Notes: generated from the sequence alone by a model not told the origin. DNA of 34,148 bases from Candidatus Bathyarchaeota archaeon (GCA_020348865.1 CP070754.1:1463237-1497384); one strand, 5' to 3'; numbered from the stretch's first letter, positions 1 through 8,440 are shown. Translations and numbers: made by a program.

Positions 1-2
1 TA

Positions 3-275
3 TGCAACCTCACGATTACAGTAACCACTGGAGGAATTACTTCTCCATTTCCTGGAACATACGCCTACACAAATGGAACAGTTGCCACAGTCACAGCCAT
101 ACCAAGCATCTACTACATTTTGAACCGTTGGGAGTTGAACGGCACCAACATTTCGTCAGCAAACCCAGTAAATGTAGCGATGGACGCAAACTACGCACTC
201 CATGCAGTATATTCATTAGTAAAGCTGCCTGGCGGTGATGCTGTTACTCCGCACACGCCCGTGACCACTCCTTAG
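3..275 (+). CDS. C-terminal fragment of a secreted/surface repeat protein (InlB_B/PKD-like repeat)
   Basis: This frame is open from the left edge to a TAG at 273-275, so only the last 90 or so residues of a longer gene are visible. They read as one beta-rich repeat of the kind found in tandem in archaeal surface proteins: a PGTYAYTNGT stretch, then VTAIPS, then a WELNGTNISSANPV block, an MDANYALHAVY strand and a Pro/Thr-rich tail (TPHTPVTTP). Two NGT and one NIS sequons fit an extracellular, N-glycosylated protein. There is no C-terminal membrane anchor, so the chain either ends as a secreted domain or is held by upstream regions outside the window. The family name rests on pattern recognition of the repeat. 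The reading frame itself is clear. Confidence 0.7.
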   Translation, partial: CNLTITVTTGGITSPFPGTYAYTNGTVATVTAIPSIYYILNRWELNGTNISSANPVNVAMDANYALHAVYSLVKLPGGDAVTPHTPVTTP

Positions 276-420
276 CGTGAGCATAGCTGGGGTGAGGTAG
301 CCTCGACCAAACTGGAGATGTCCCCCGCATTTTCTCTTTTCTTGTGCCTGCATGAGCATTGGGTGTTTCAGTTTTGGTCACGAATAATGTTGCTTTTTCA
401 TGCTCCTACTACTTCTCTTA

Positions 421-861
421 CTATCCTCTGCTCGAATGCACTTTTCTTTTGTTCTGTTGATTCAGCACACAGCTGTGGTTTGCTTGGACTCTCAAATACG
501 GAGTACTGCTCTTTATGAATTTGCTGAAAACCATAAAGTCCTCGCCGTAGAAATGTTCACGTAAATATCCTTCTTTCATGTAGCCTAGTTTTTCATACAG
601 TTGGATTGCTTCTTTCATAGCCCAGGCTGTGTGTAGAAACAGTTTACAGCAACCCTTTTCTTGTCCAACAGTTTCCAATCGCTCCATAAGTCGGCGAGCA
701 ACTCCGGAGTTCTGATGGGCTGGAAGCACTGCTAGAGAGCAAACGTGCATGCTTCCGTGTTCTTCAAGACCTGAAACAGTGCCTACAATCTCGTTGTTGA
801 TTTCTGCAACCAGGATGTTGCCACCTGAGTGAATCCTTATGGGGTTCCATGTCTGGCGCGC
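421..861 (-). pseudogene. GNAT N-acetyltransferase, apparently 5'-truncated
   Basis: The frame is open from a TAA at 862-864 down to a TAG at 421-423. It encodes the core of a GNAT domain: strands beta2-beta3 (GNILVAEI, EIVGTVSGL), then beta4 and the acetyl-CoA motif A (HVCSLAVLPAHQNSGVARRL, with Q/R-x-x-G-x-A), and motif B with LYEKLGYMKEG near the end. The first ATG (748-750) would delete beta2-beta3. Between it and the upstream stop there is no ATG, GTG or TTG. The usual beta1-alpha1-alpha2 region, about 50 residues, is missing, and the DNA there codes on the other strand for the gene starting at 849. I infer a truncated or decaying gene. A rare start codon (CTG at 811-813, or ATA/ATT) cannot be excluded. 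Confidence 0.55.
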
Positions 862-1262
862 TTATTTGGCTTGATGTTCTGAAAACGGACCTAATCATCC
901 TTTTGGAGGGAGGCTTCATAGGTGCATTTTCGCTATTCTCACTTTTCACCTATTACTATCATTCATCTACTTCACATGAAGCAAAGAGAAAAACTTTTTT
1001 TGACGGAATCAAAGTTTTCTTCCTTACATTCATTTCAGTTCAGTTTGTCTTGCTGGTGACTCAAAGAGATCTAACGATTGCGACGGTCACATCGGTAGTA
1101 GTTGCTTTAGCTAACTCATTCTTGGGCTTATCTATACGCGTTTATTGGAGGCACGTTGCCATTCAACCTCGGTTGTGCCTAGATTGCAGAAGAGATCTTT
1201 CAGGTTTTAAGCAAGACATATCAAATTGCCCATATTGTGGCAAGGATATAGACAATCACTAG
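849..1262 (+). CDS. Small membrane protein with C-terminal zinc ribbon
   Basis: A 137-residue protein. Three hydrophobic stretches (about residues 8-35, 53-70 and 75-95) are followed by a basic linker and a C-terminal CxxC...CPYC zinc ribbon (CLDCRRDL ... CPYCGKDI). That predicts a membrane anchor with a cytosolic zinc finger. ATG at 849 is the first start after an in-frame TGA at 798, and no clear Shine-Dalgarno sequence precedes it. Its first 13 bases overlap the open part of the truncated GNAT on the opposite strand. Membrane-anchored zinc ribbons of this shape are common in archaea and usually have no assigned function; I do not recognise a named family. Confidence 0.65.
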   Translation: MSGALIWLDVLKTDLIILLEGGFIGAFSLFSLFTYYYHSSTSHEAKRKTFFDGIKVFFLTFISVQFVLLVTQRDLTIATVTSVVVALANSFLGLSIRVYWRHVAIQPRLCLDCRRDLSGFKQDISNCPYCGKDIDNH

Positions 1263-1420
1263 ATGTGTTTGTCTTCTATCACCTTGCTGCAATACACAAA
1301 CGCCTGAGTCGTTTTCTGCGAGCGTTTCCATTTGCTCCATATCTGTTTAAATAGACAAAAACCATTATTCTCCCTAGGAGTTAACATTCTACTTTGAATC
1401 CAGAGAAGGATAGGAAATGG

Positions 1421-1430
1421 CTTTTTAAGA
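1421..1430 (+). promoter_or_regulatory. TATA-like element for the B12 mutase operon
   Basis: The sequence GCTTTTTAAG lies about 45-50 bp before the mutase ATG. Archaeal transcription starting some 25 bp downstream (near 1452) would leave a short leader that still contains the GAGGT ribosome binding site at 1460-1464. Inferred from spacing only. Confidence 0.4.
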
Positions 1431-1473
1431 CGAACAATATTATGGTAACCAAAATCATCGAGGTCAAAAGCAA

Positions 1474-3156
1474 ATGTTTGACCAAAAGAGACTAGGCGAA
1501 ATCCAGAAAAAAGAGAAACACTGGAAAGAAGAAACCCTCCCAGGATGGATTCAGAACCATCCGGAAAGAAGAAGCGATTTTCACACTTCATCAAACATAC
1601 ATATCAAAAGATTGTACACACCTGAAGACATCAAAACCGTAGATTACGTGAATGACCTTGGATTTCCAGGAGAGTACCCATTCACCAGAGGGCTACATGC
1701 AACCATGTACCGTGGACGCTTATGGACCATGAGACAATTCTCTGGGTATGGAACAGCCCAACAAACAAACAAGCGATTCAAATACTTACTCAAAGAAGGT
1801 GAAACAGGATTAAGCATCGCCTTCGACTATCCAACCATACTTGGTCTAGATTCAGATCATCCAATGTCCCTAGGTGAAGTAGGCAAATGTGGAGTAGCAG
1901 TCTCTTCACTGCAAGACATGGAAGTCCTATTCAACGGAATACCACTAGACAAAGTAACCACATCCATGACCATCAACGGACCAGCAACCATGCTCCTGGC
2001 AATGTATGTCGCAATAGGAGACATGCAAAGAGTACCCAGAAAGAAACTTGGAGGCACGACCCAGAACGACATGTTGAAAGAATTTCACGCGCAGAAACTG
2101 TGCATCTTCCCGCCAGAACCTTCAGTCAAACTCGTCACAGACATCGTGGAATACTGCACGAAACATCTACCCCGATGGAATCCCATAAGCATCAGTGGGT
2201 ACCATATCCGAGAAGCAGGCTCAAACGCTGTACAGGAACTCGCCTTCACATTAGCAGACGGAATCGCCTACGTAGAATCTGCAATCGAACGTGGATTGAA
2301 AGTGGACGAGTTCGCACCGAGACTTTCCTTCTTCTTCGCGGCTCACAACAACTTCCTAGAGGAGATAGCCAAATTCAGAGCAGCACGGAGACTATGGGCT
2401 GAAATCATGAAAGAACGATTCAAAGCTAAAAATCCACGGTCCCTATGGATGAGAATGCATATCCAAACTTCTGGATGCACGCTAACTGCGACTCAGCCTA
2501 TCAACAACGTCATAAGAGTTGCCTTTCAATCATTGGCGGCGGTGTTAGGAGGTACACAATCTCTACACACCAACTCATTTGACGAAGCACTAGCTCTACC
2601 ATCCGAAGATGCGGTCAGAGTAGCCCTAAGGACTCAACAGATAATCGCCCACGAAAGCGGAGTAACAGACACTATAGATCCATTCGCAGGGTCATACTGC
2701 ATAGAAACTCTGACAGATGAAATGGAAGAGCGTGCGATCAAATACATCGACAAAATAGACTCCTTGGGCGGAGTAATCTCGGGAATCGAAAAAGGATTCT
2801 TCCAGAAAGAAATCGCTGACAGCGCCTATAAGTATCAGAAGAATGTGGAGAACAAAGAAAGGACTCTAGTCGGAATCAACGAATACACCGTGAAGAAAGA
2901 TTGGGTCCCCATAAAACTCCTACGCATAAAGCACCAAGCAGAAAAAGAGCAGATAGACGCACTGCAAAAGCTGAAGAAGAAACGAAACGACAAAAAAGTG
3001 AAGCAAGTGCTCAGCAGACTGCACAAAGCTGCTGAACATGACGAAAACTTGATGCCCACAATAGTACAGGCTGTGAAATCTTACGCTACGCTTGGAGAAA
3101 TATGCGACGTGCTTAGAAATGTCTTCGGGGAATATAAGGAACAAATCACCATTTAG
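1474..3156 (+). CDS. Coenzyme B12-dependent acyl-CoA mutase, large subunit (methylmalonyl-CoA mutase family; isobutyryl-CoA mutase-type active site)
   Basis: A 560-residue protein covering the whole substrate-binding TIM barrel of the methylmalonyl-CoA mutase family. The B12 domain is a separate gene immediately downstream, as is usual in archaea. Conserved blocks include RGLHATMYRGRLWTMRQ (73-88), TGLSIAFD (111-118), TTQNDMLKEF (195-204), SISGYHIREAG (239-249, with catalytic His244), DEFAPRLSFFFAAHNNF and GGTQSLHTNSFDEAL. Numbering happens to match the Propionibacterium enzyme. Position 89, Tyr in methylmalonyl-CoA mutase, is Phe here, and position 207, the Arg that holds the substrate carboxylate, is Gln. 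The Phe/Gln pair is the known signature of isobutyryl-CoA mutase, so the substrate is probably isobutyryl-/n-butyryl-CoA or a relative. GAGGT at 1460-1464 supports the ATG at 1474. Generic annotation would call this methylmalonyl-CoA mutase. Confidence 0.93.
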   Translation: MFDQKRLGEIQKKEKHWKEETLPGWIQNHPERRSDFHTSSNIHIKRLYTPEDIKTVDYVNDLGFPGEYPFTRGLHATMYRGRLWTMRQFSGYGTAQQTNKRFKYLLKEGETGLSIAFDYPTILGLDSDHPMSLGEVGKCGVAVSSLQDMEVLFNGIPLDKVTTSMTINGPATMLLAMYVAIGDMQRVPRKKLGGTTQNDMLKEFHAQKLCIFPPEPSVKLVTDIVEYCTKHLPRWNPISISGYHIREAGSNAVQELAFTLADGIAYVESAIERGLKVDEFAPRLSFFFAAHNNFLEEIAKFRAARRLWAEIMKERFKAKNPRSLWMRMHIQTSGCTLTATQPINNVIRVAFQSLAAVLGGTQSLHTNSFDEALALPSEDAVRVALRTQQIIAHESGVTDTIDPFAGSYCIETLTDEMEERAIKYIDKIDSLGGVISGIEKGFFQKEIADSAYKYQKNVENKERTLVGINEYTVKKDWVPIKLLRIKHQAEKEQIDALQKLKKKRNDKKVKQVLSRLHKAAEHDENLMPTIVQAVKSYATLGEICDVLRNVFGEYKEQITI

Positions 3157-3174
3157 AAGAGGTGAAGCAGAAGG

Positions 3175-3579
3175 ATGAGCAGAAAAAGAAAGATTAGAAT
3201 TGTGGTCGCAAAACCAGGGCTTGACAGCCACGATAGAGGCGCAAAAGTCATCGCGAGAGCGTTTAGGGACGCTGGCATGGAGGTAATCTACACGGGGTTG
3301 TGGCAAACACCTGAGCAAATCGCGGAGACTGCGTTGCAAGAAGATGCTGACGTAGTCGCCTTGAGCATACTATCTGGTGCCCATATGACTCTCTTCCCAA
3401 AAATAACAGAACTACTTAAAAAGAAAGGACTGAACGAGATTTTGGTGCTCGGAGGAGGCGTCATACCAGAAGAGGATATTCCAGCACTAAAGAAAGTCGG
3501 CATAGCTGAAGTTTTCGGACCAGACACCCATACCGGCAAGATCATTGAATTCATAAAAGAAAACACACGAAAAAAGTAG
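3175..3579 (+). CDS. Acyl-CoA mutase small subunit, cobalamin-binding
   Basis: A 134-residue stand-alone B12-binding domain. It carries the D-x-H-x-x-G motif (DSHDRG, residues 17-22) whose His19 replaces dimethylbenzimidazole as lower cobalt ligand, then the SILSGAHM loop and a GGGVIP loop that enclose the nucleotide tail. Length and order match the small subunit of two-gene acyl-CoA mutases. It begins 18 bp after the large-subunit stop, with GAGGTGAAG in that gap, so the two chains are very likely co-translated and form the holoenzyme. This subunit does not determine the substrate, so it fits either a methylmalonyl- or an isobutyryl-CoA mutase. Confidence 0.93.
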   Translation: MSRKRKIRIVVAKPGLDSHDRGAKVIARAFRDAGMEVIYTGLWQTPEQIAETALQEDADVVALSILSGAHMTLFPKITELLKKKGLNEILVLGGGVIPEEDIPALKKVGIAEVFGPDTHTGKIIEFIKENTRKK

Positions 3580-3611
3580 TCGACAGATACCTCACGAACG
3601 CGGGAAACACA

Positions 3612-4577
3612 TTGAACCACAATGGACAGCTTGTTGAAGGCGTACTCAAAGGTGACCGTCGATCCATAGCAAGAACGATCACTCTCATAGAAAACAACCC
3701 GTCCGAAGCTCGGAAAGTCATATCCAAACTCTATTCACACACAGGCAAAGCACAAATAATAGGCATAACCGGACCAACAGGCTCAGGAAAAAGCACATTA
3801 ATTGAAAGACTAGTCAAGGAACTGCGAAGAAAAGGAAAAAGCGTGGGTATAATCGCAGTAGACCCAAGCAGCCCGTTCACGGGCGGCGCGTTTCTTGGAG
3901 ACCGCATACGCATGCAGAAACATAGCATTGACGGGAAGGTCTTTATCCGAAGCATGGCAACAAGAAACAGCTCTGGCGGACTAGCGAGGGCTACAAGAGA
4001 CGCAGTCAGAGTCTTGGATGCTTCAGGCAAAGAAGTGGCCATTGTTGAAACTGTTGGGGCCGGACAGTCCGAAGTTGACATCAGAAAAATCGCCCACACC
4101 GTTGTTGTTGTGCTGGCTCCAGGACTAGGCGACGACATACAAGCCATCAAAGCTGGCATTATGGAAATAGGTGACATCTTTGTCGTAAACAAAGCTGACC
4201 GCGAGAACGCAGATGCGTCTGTGATTGACATAGAAACAACGATTAATATGAGTTGGGAGAAAAAAAAATGGAGGCCGCCAGTCATCAAGACAACAGCCGC
4301 GAAAGGCGAAGGAACTACAGAACTTCTGAACCACATAAGTCTGCACATGAAATATCTAGAGAACGAAGGCTTTGACAAGCAGCGCAGACAAGATGTTGAA
4401 ACAGAACTAGCTGAAGCAATCAAGCAGAAAACAACTGATTCTATCATAGGTGAGCTGAAGCGTACAGGCGAACTAGAAGAACTCATTGGAAAAATCTTGG
4501 CAAAGAAAACAGATCCATATTCGGCCGCAGACACATTGCTTAAAGAAAGGCTGAAAGGGTTCAAAACACGCACGTGA
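3612..4577 (+). CDS. meaB: MeaB/ArgK-type P-loop GTPase, mutase chaperone
   Basis: A 321-residue G3E-family GTPase. Walker A is GPTGSGKST (residues 54-62); a DPSSPFTGG block, SMATRNSSGGLARAT, ETVGAGQSEVD (switch/Walker B region) and NKAD (base specificity) follow in order. MeaB proteins load adenosylcobalamin into acyl-CoA mutases and protect or reactivate them. Its place 32 bp after the mutase small subunit and 15 bp before the corrinoid adenosyltransferase supports that role. The start is a TTG at 3612; an in-frame ATG does not occur before the conserved N-terminal helix, so TTG is preferred. In some organisms this GTPase is fused to isobutyryl-CoA mutase (IcmF); here all parts are separate. 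Confidence 0.93.
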   Translation: MNHNGQLVEGVLKGDRRSIARTITLIENNPSEARKVISKLYSHTGKAQIIGITGPTGSGKSTLIERLVKELRRKGKSVGIIAVDPSSPFTGGAFLGDRIRMQKHSIDGKVFIRSMATRNSSGGLARATRDAVRVLDASGKEVAIVETVGAGQSEVDIRKIAHTVVVVLAPGLGDDIQAIKAGIMEIGDIFVVNKADRENADASVIDIETTINMSWEKKKWRPPVIKTTAAKGEGTTELLNHISLHMKYLENEGFDKQRRQDVETELAEAIKQKTTDSIIGELKRTGELEELIGKILAKKTDPYSAADTLLKERLKGFKTRT

Positions 4578-4592
4578 AATGATGGGGAAACC

Positions 4593-5135
4593 GTGTTGAC
4601 GAAACAACAGTTAGAAAGAGGGCTAACTCAGGTCTACACAGGAAATGGAAAAGGCAAGACATCAGCCGCCCTCGGACTAGCATTACGCGCTATCGGATGG
4701 GGGTTCAAAGTTCACATGATTCAGTTCATCAAAGGCGGCGACTTCAAGCACGGTGAACTCCACACTATCAAACGACTCCCAGACTTCAAAACAAGAGCTT
4801 TCGGCCAAGGCAGATACATTATGGAAGACCCTCCACTCGAAGAAGACGTCAAACGCTCTGAAAAAGCCCTGAAGTTCGCCCGAAAAATCGTCAACAGCGG
4901 TGAATACGACATCGTGATTCTGGATGAGATCAACGTAGCTCTGCACCTAAAACTGATAAAAACTGACGAAGTTGTCAAGCTGATTGAGCAAAAGCCGAAG
5001 CATGTAGAATTGATTCTAACCGGTCGCTATGCACCCTCTGAAGTTGTTCAGGCGGCTGACCTCGTTACCGAGATGTTAGAAATCAAGCACCCTTATGCCC
5101 GAGAAATACATGGAAGAAAAGGAATCGAATACTAG
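4593..5135 (+). CDS. cobA: Cob(I)yrinic acid a,c-diamide adenosyltransferase (CobA/BtuR type)
   Basis: A 180-residue protein with P-loop GNGKGKTS (17-24), RAIGWGFKVHMIQFIKG, the ILDEIN Walker B (about residues 107-112), LTGRYAP and a C-terminal KHPYA...GRKGIEY. All are diagnostic of the CobA/BtuR ATP:corrinoid adenosyltransferase, which makes coenzyme B12 from cob(I)alamin and ATP. It closes the mutase operon and would supply and repair the mutase cofactor. Start GTG at 4593 follows GATGGGG; TTG at 4596 is an alternative. The next gene is on the opposite strand, so transcription probably ends in the 57-bp gap after the TAG. Confidence 0.92.
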   Translation: MLTKQQLERGLTQVYTGNGKGKTSAALGLALRAIGWGFKVHMIQFIKGGDFKHGELHTIKRLPDFKTRAFGQGRYIMEDPPLEEDVKRSEKALKFARKIVNSGEYDIVILDEINVALHLKLIKTDEVVKLIEQKPKHVELILTGRYAPSEVVQAADLVTEMLEIKHPYAREIHGRKGIEY

Positions 5136-5192
5136 AACAACATTGCTAGAACAAGGTGTTTTTTCTATCAAGTCGGTTAGCCTGCACTCATC

Positions 5193-6470
5193 TTATTCTT
5201 CTCTCTTCTCGGGTTCATGCACTAGGAACAAGATTATCAAGATCTCGGGAACAGCAAACAATACTGGGATAAGAAACGGAAGTTGAGGAGCTGCATGTTC
5301 ATAGATGAAACCTCCAGATAGTGTACCGAGTGCCATTATGATGTAGTTAACGAAGTTTGAAGACCCAATGATTTTTCCTCGCTGATCTTTGGGAACCAAG
5401 TCAGCTTGCAGTGCTGAAAATCCAACCATCAGTAGTATTTGTGCTACACCAAATAATGGCATACAGACATACAGCTTCGGCAAATCTCCATAGACAAAGA
5501 GCAAACTGGCAGGCGCAAGGAGTCCTAACCCTAACAGAATCGGAATCTTTCTTCCCACCTTATCAACGAGTTTGCCACAGGGAATGGCGAATATTATCAT
5601 TGTCACAAAAAGGAACATCCCCAATATCGCCCAGTCAACAGTTGAAATATGCAGCACAGATTCGTGCACAAGGTTCCCGAACGCATCATAAGTGTCCACG
5701 GCATAGACATTGAAAAGAAGCATACCCATAGCAAAACCAAGTGTTCCCAAGATATTGGATACGAAAAGATAGTACATTGAACGAGGCACCTTCCCCCAAA
5801 CAGCCACACCCTCCTTTATCGCTTCTGGATAAGAGCTCACGAACTCTCTACGATCTATGCTTCCACCCTCTCCCACAGTCTCTCGCAATCGTGACCTCAA
5901 AGTAGCTGCAGTCAAGAAAAGAGCCACCAGAATAAAGTAGCCTATCCTCATCCCGGGAACAAACTCGTAAAAGGTTACCAGAAAAGCGGCTACTGCAGGA
6001 GCGGGAGTCGTCGCAACACGAGTAATAAGAGTGATGATCGAGAAACCCATACCCCTCTTCTCAGACGGAAGCGAATCGGCGACCATGGCCAAAAGAGCTG
6101 GCTGATAGATTAAGCACAAGTTACCAACCAAAGCTCCAACTAAAATCGAGTGCCAGCTGGGAGCTAAAGCGTAAAAAGTGTATGACAGCGCTACTCCGAA
6201 AGTCATCGTTGAAATCAACCATTTTCTTCCATGCTTGTCCGCCAAGTAACCGCCAGGAAACTGAACCAGAGCTAAAGCTAAGAAAGAAACGAATCCGATT
6301 ACGCCGAGAATTGTCTCTGTCCCGCCTAACGCAGGATCGATAACGTAAAGAGAGTAGTACGTGCCCGGTAGTTCCATAGCAAAATCCATAATAATCCAAC
6401 TTAACACAAGAATAGCATAGTTCCCTTGAATGAACGAGAATTCTTCCTTCAACCTAGAGACGATCGGCAA
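5193..6470 (-). CDS. Major facilitator superfamily transporter
   Basis: A 425-residue protein with about twelve hydrophobic helices in two six-helix halves and a central cytoplasmic loop (around residues 195-225). The MFS signature after helix 2 is GGYLADKHGRKW, and its second-half copy is GKLVDKVGRKIP, so both halves of the internal repeat keep the D-x-x-GRK motif. QPALLAMVADSLPSEKRGMG and LVPKDQRGK match the helix 4-5 and 10-11 loops of MFS drug/multi-substrate exporters. Substrate cannot be told from sequence. Start is TTG at 6470, preceded by AGGAGA at good spacing. The gene converges on the B12 operon and lies 115 bp downstream of the helicase on the same strand. Confidence 0.88.
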   Translation of the reverse strand: MPIVSRLKEEFSFIQGNYAILVLSWIIMDFAMELPGTYYSLYVIDPALGGTETILGVIGFVSFLALALVQFPGGYLADKHGRKWLISTMTFGVALSYTFYALAPSWHSILVGALVGNLCLIYQPALLAMVADSLPSEKRGMGFSIITLITRVATTPAPAVAAFLVTFYEFVPGMRIGYFILVALFLTAATLRSRLRETVGEGGSIDRREFVSSYPEAIKEGVAVWGKVPRSMYYLFVSNILGTLGFAMGMLLFNVYAVDTYDAFGNLVHESVLHISTVDWAILGMFLFVTMIIFAIPCGKLVDKVGRKIPILLGLGLLAPASLLFVYGDLPKLYVCMPLFGVAQILLMVGFSALQADLVPKDQRGKIIGSSNFVNYIIMALGTLSGGFIYEHAAPQLPFLIPVLFAVPEILIILFLVHEPEKREE

Positions 6471-6585
6471 TCACATTTCTCCTACATTCACCCGTTATTG
6501 CCCACCTACATTACAACCTAGTAATCATCTTGGTCACTACGGTTATCTTTTCTGGGAAAAAATGACCACTCTCTCGCGCGTCGCT

Positions 6586-7689
6586 CTATTCCAACTCTTC
6601 TATAGTAGTCTTCGTCAAGGATTTTATCCTGTCAAACTCTGAAAGTTCCCCGTAGCCCACAAGTGTAATAGCTGTTCCCTTACGTCCCACTCTAGCTGTT
6701 CGCCCAATCCTATGGAAATACACTAACGCGTCTAATGGAATGTCATAGTTTATTATGTGGGTTATTTCCTGAATGTCCAAGCCTCTCGCAGCAACATCCG
6801 TTGCAATAAGCAGTTTCAGTTTTCTGTTTCTGAAAGAGTTGAGAACGAATTCTCTTTGCGCTTGTGTAAAGCCAGCATGCAAAGGTCTTGCGTCGTAACC
6901 TCTTTCCCTCAGATTATCTGCTAGCCTGCTTGTGCCTATGCGTGTTCTGCAGAATATTATGGCCCGCTCTATATGATTTTCGTCTAATATGTCACACAAG
7001 ATTCTGAACTTGCTCTTAGGGTTCACAACCATGTAATACTGGTCTATCTGTGTAAGAGCTATTTCGTCTTTGCTTACAAGTATTTTCTCAGGTTTCTTCA
7101 TGTATCTGTTGCATACATTCATTACAGACTGATCTATTGTTGCTGAGAAAAGGCTTGTCTGTCTTTTCCTAGGCACCTTGGAGAGTATGTACTCTATGTC
7201 CTCTATGAATCCCATGTCTAGCATCCTGTCCGCCTCGTCAAGAACAACAATTTTCGCCGACGCTAGATTCAGGGTTCCTCGTTTCAGATGGTCTATCATA
7301 CGGCCCGGTGTACCGACAACAATATGTACACCTCTTTCCAGTGCGCGTATCTGTTTCTGAATGGATTCTCCACCGTAAATGGGCAAAACTTTGAATGGCG
7401 CGTACTTGTTAAGTCGACTTATGTGCTCCGCAACTTGTAATGCAAGTTCACGTGTGGGCTCCAAGACCAGACCTTGTACATGTTGAATTCTTGGGTCTAG
7501 TCGCTCAATCATTGGAATTGCGAACGCCGCAGTCTTTCCAGTTCCAGTCTTTGCTTGTCCAATTACATCTTTTCCTTCAAGTAACGGGATTATTGCTTGA
7601 GCTTGAATTGGAAAAAGGTCACTGAATCCAAGCTCTTCGATACCCTTCATAACTTCTGGGCTTAACGGCAAGTCTCTGAAGTATTCCAT
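6586..7689 (-). CDS. DEAD-box ATP-dependent RNA helicase
   Basis: A minimal DEAD-box helicase of about 367 residues with all core motifs: Q motif (FSDLFPIQAQAI), I (AKTGTGKT), Ia (PTRELA), Ib (TPGR), II (DEAD), III (SAT), IV (IIFCRT), V (ATDVAARGLDI) and VI (HRIGRTAR). There is almost no C-terminal extension, so it is a core RNA helicase, probably acting in RNA remodelling or cold/ribosome functions. The frame is open to a GTG at 7716, but GAGGTG sits 7 nt before the ATG at 7689 and supports that start; ATG 7695 is also possible. An inverted repeat and a TATA-like element lie in the 246-bp upstream gap. Confidence 0.93.
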   Translation of the reverse strand: MEYFRDLPLSPEVMKGIEELGFSDLFPIQAQAIIPLLEGKDVIGQAKTGTGKTAAFAIPMIERLDPRIQHVQGLVLEPTRELALQVAEHISRLNKYAPFKVLPIYGGESIQKQIRALERGVHIVVGTPGRMIDHLKRGTLNLASAKIVVLDEADRMLDMGFIEDIEYILSKVPRKRQTSLFSATIDQSVMNVCNRYMKKPEKILVSKDEIALTQIDQYYMVVNPKSKFRILCDILDENHIERAIIFCRTRIGTSRLADNLRERGYDARPLHAGFTQAQREFVLNSFRNRKLKLLIATDVAARGLDIQEITHIINYDIPLDALVYFHRIGRTARVGRKGTAITLVGYGELSEFDRIKSLTKTTIEELE

Positions 7690-7843
7690 TTGCATACACC
7701 TCATTTCTCCTGTCACGAAATTTCACATGTGGTTTCCAAAAGCTTTCAAAAGCTTCCTTAATTCAACACGAGTTAATGTGACAACTCGATTAGTCCGTAT
7801 CTCCCATATAAAAAGGTTTACCGTGCACAAAGAGAAACCTGAC

Positions 7844-7870
7844 TGAATCGAGATCCTCGCATTCGATTCA
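7844..7870. repeat. Perfect 8-bp inverted repeat upstream of the helicase
   Basis: TGAATCGA (7844-7851) and TCGATTCA (7863-7870) are exact reverse complements separated by 11 bases. A competing small hairpin CGAG-ATC-CTCG overlaps the left arm. It lies 3' of the parvulin gene and 5' of the helicase, both on the minus strand. It could be a terminator stem for the former or a regulatory stem/operator for the latter. No T-run was seen directly after it. Confidence 0.45.
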
Positions 7871-7935
7871 TAGGTCATAATCTCTTCTACATTACCGTTG
7901 TCTCATGTCCAAGCCCCGTTGTTGAAAAGACCTAG

Positions 7936-8211
7936 CTATTCAAGCCTTTTCACTATATGATACCCAAACTTTGTCTTTACAATAGCCGAAATTTGTCCCT
8001 TCTGAAGCGCGAATGCAGCGTTCTCGAATTCCTTCACCATCTGTCCTCTGCCGAACGTTCCAAGATCTCCCCCACGTTTTCCTGAGGGGCAGAGCGAGAC
8101 TCCCCTAGCAATGTTCGCAAACTTCTCTCCCTTCTTCAACCGTTCCAGAATCAAGTTTGCTTCTTTCTCAGTCTTCACGAGGATGTGAGCACAATGAACT
8201 TTGTTTGGCAT
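7936..8211 (-). CDS. Single-domain parvulin-type peptidyl-prolyl isomerase
   Basis: A 91-residue parvulin (PpiC/rotamase) domain: CAHILVKTE at the start, then LKKGEKFANIAR, the Ser/Cys-Pro-Ser-Gly-x-x-GGDLG hallmark (SLCPSGKRGGDLGTFGRGQM), FENAAFAL and a C-terminal FGYHIVKRLE. It would accelerate cis-trans isomerisation of Xaa-Pro bonds; with no signal peptide it should be cytoplasmic. The open frame extends to an ATG at 8274, but a TATA-like box at 8235-8245 lies inside that extension, about 29 bp before the ATG at 8211. That predicts a nearly leaderless mRNA starting at 8211, which also matches the family N-terminus. Confidence 0.93.
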   Translation of the reverse strand: MPNKVHCAHILVKTEKEANLILERLKKGEKFANIARGVSLCPSGKRGGDLGTFGRGQMVKEFENAAFALQKGQISAIVKTKFGYHIVKRLE

Positions 8212-8234
8212 GAAGAGTCCTTGCGCCAATTTGC

Positions 8235-8245
8235 ATATATATAGA
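8235..8245 (-). promoter_or_regulatory. TATA box of the parvulin gene
   Basis: On the minus strand the sequence reads CTATATATATG, centred about 29 bp upstream of the ATG at 8211. The spacing predicts transcription starting at or next to the start codon, so the mRNA would be leaderless or nearly so. Confidence 0.55.
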
Positions 8246-8440
8246 TTATTGATTGATTTGCTTCTTTTCTTCAATAATTGAATGCCAAAACTCGTCTTTT
8301 CCTTGCAGGGTCGTCTATCTTTCAGCTTTCATGACTACCCAGCATCAGCTCCCTTGAGTCTACACATGCAGCTTTTCTATGTGAGAAAATGCACAAGATA
8401 TTCTAGGAACAAGAGCCATGATATGACGGAGGGGCACGAT

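Noticed and set aside
1887-2402. 171-codon open frame inside the mutase gene
   Set aside because: Alternative-phase shadow of a highly conserved mutase, with low-complexity, His/Arg/Ser-rich translation.
1474-3156. 2-hydroxyisobutyryl-CoA mutase
   Set aside because: That type has Ile near position 90 and Asp at 117; here Phe89 and Phe117 are seen.
3731-4573. 280-codon open frame antisense to meaB
   Set aside because: Mirror of the GTPase coding strand; composition is Ser/Met/Phe-rich with no domain.
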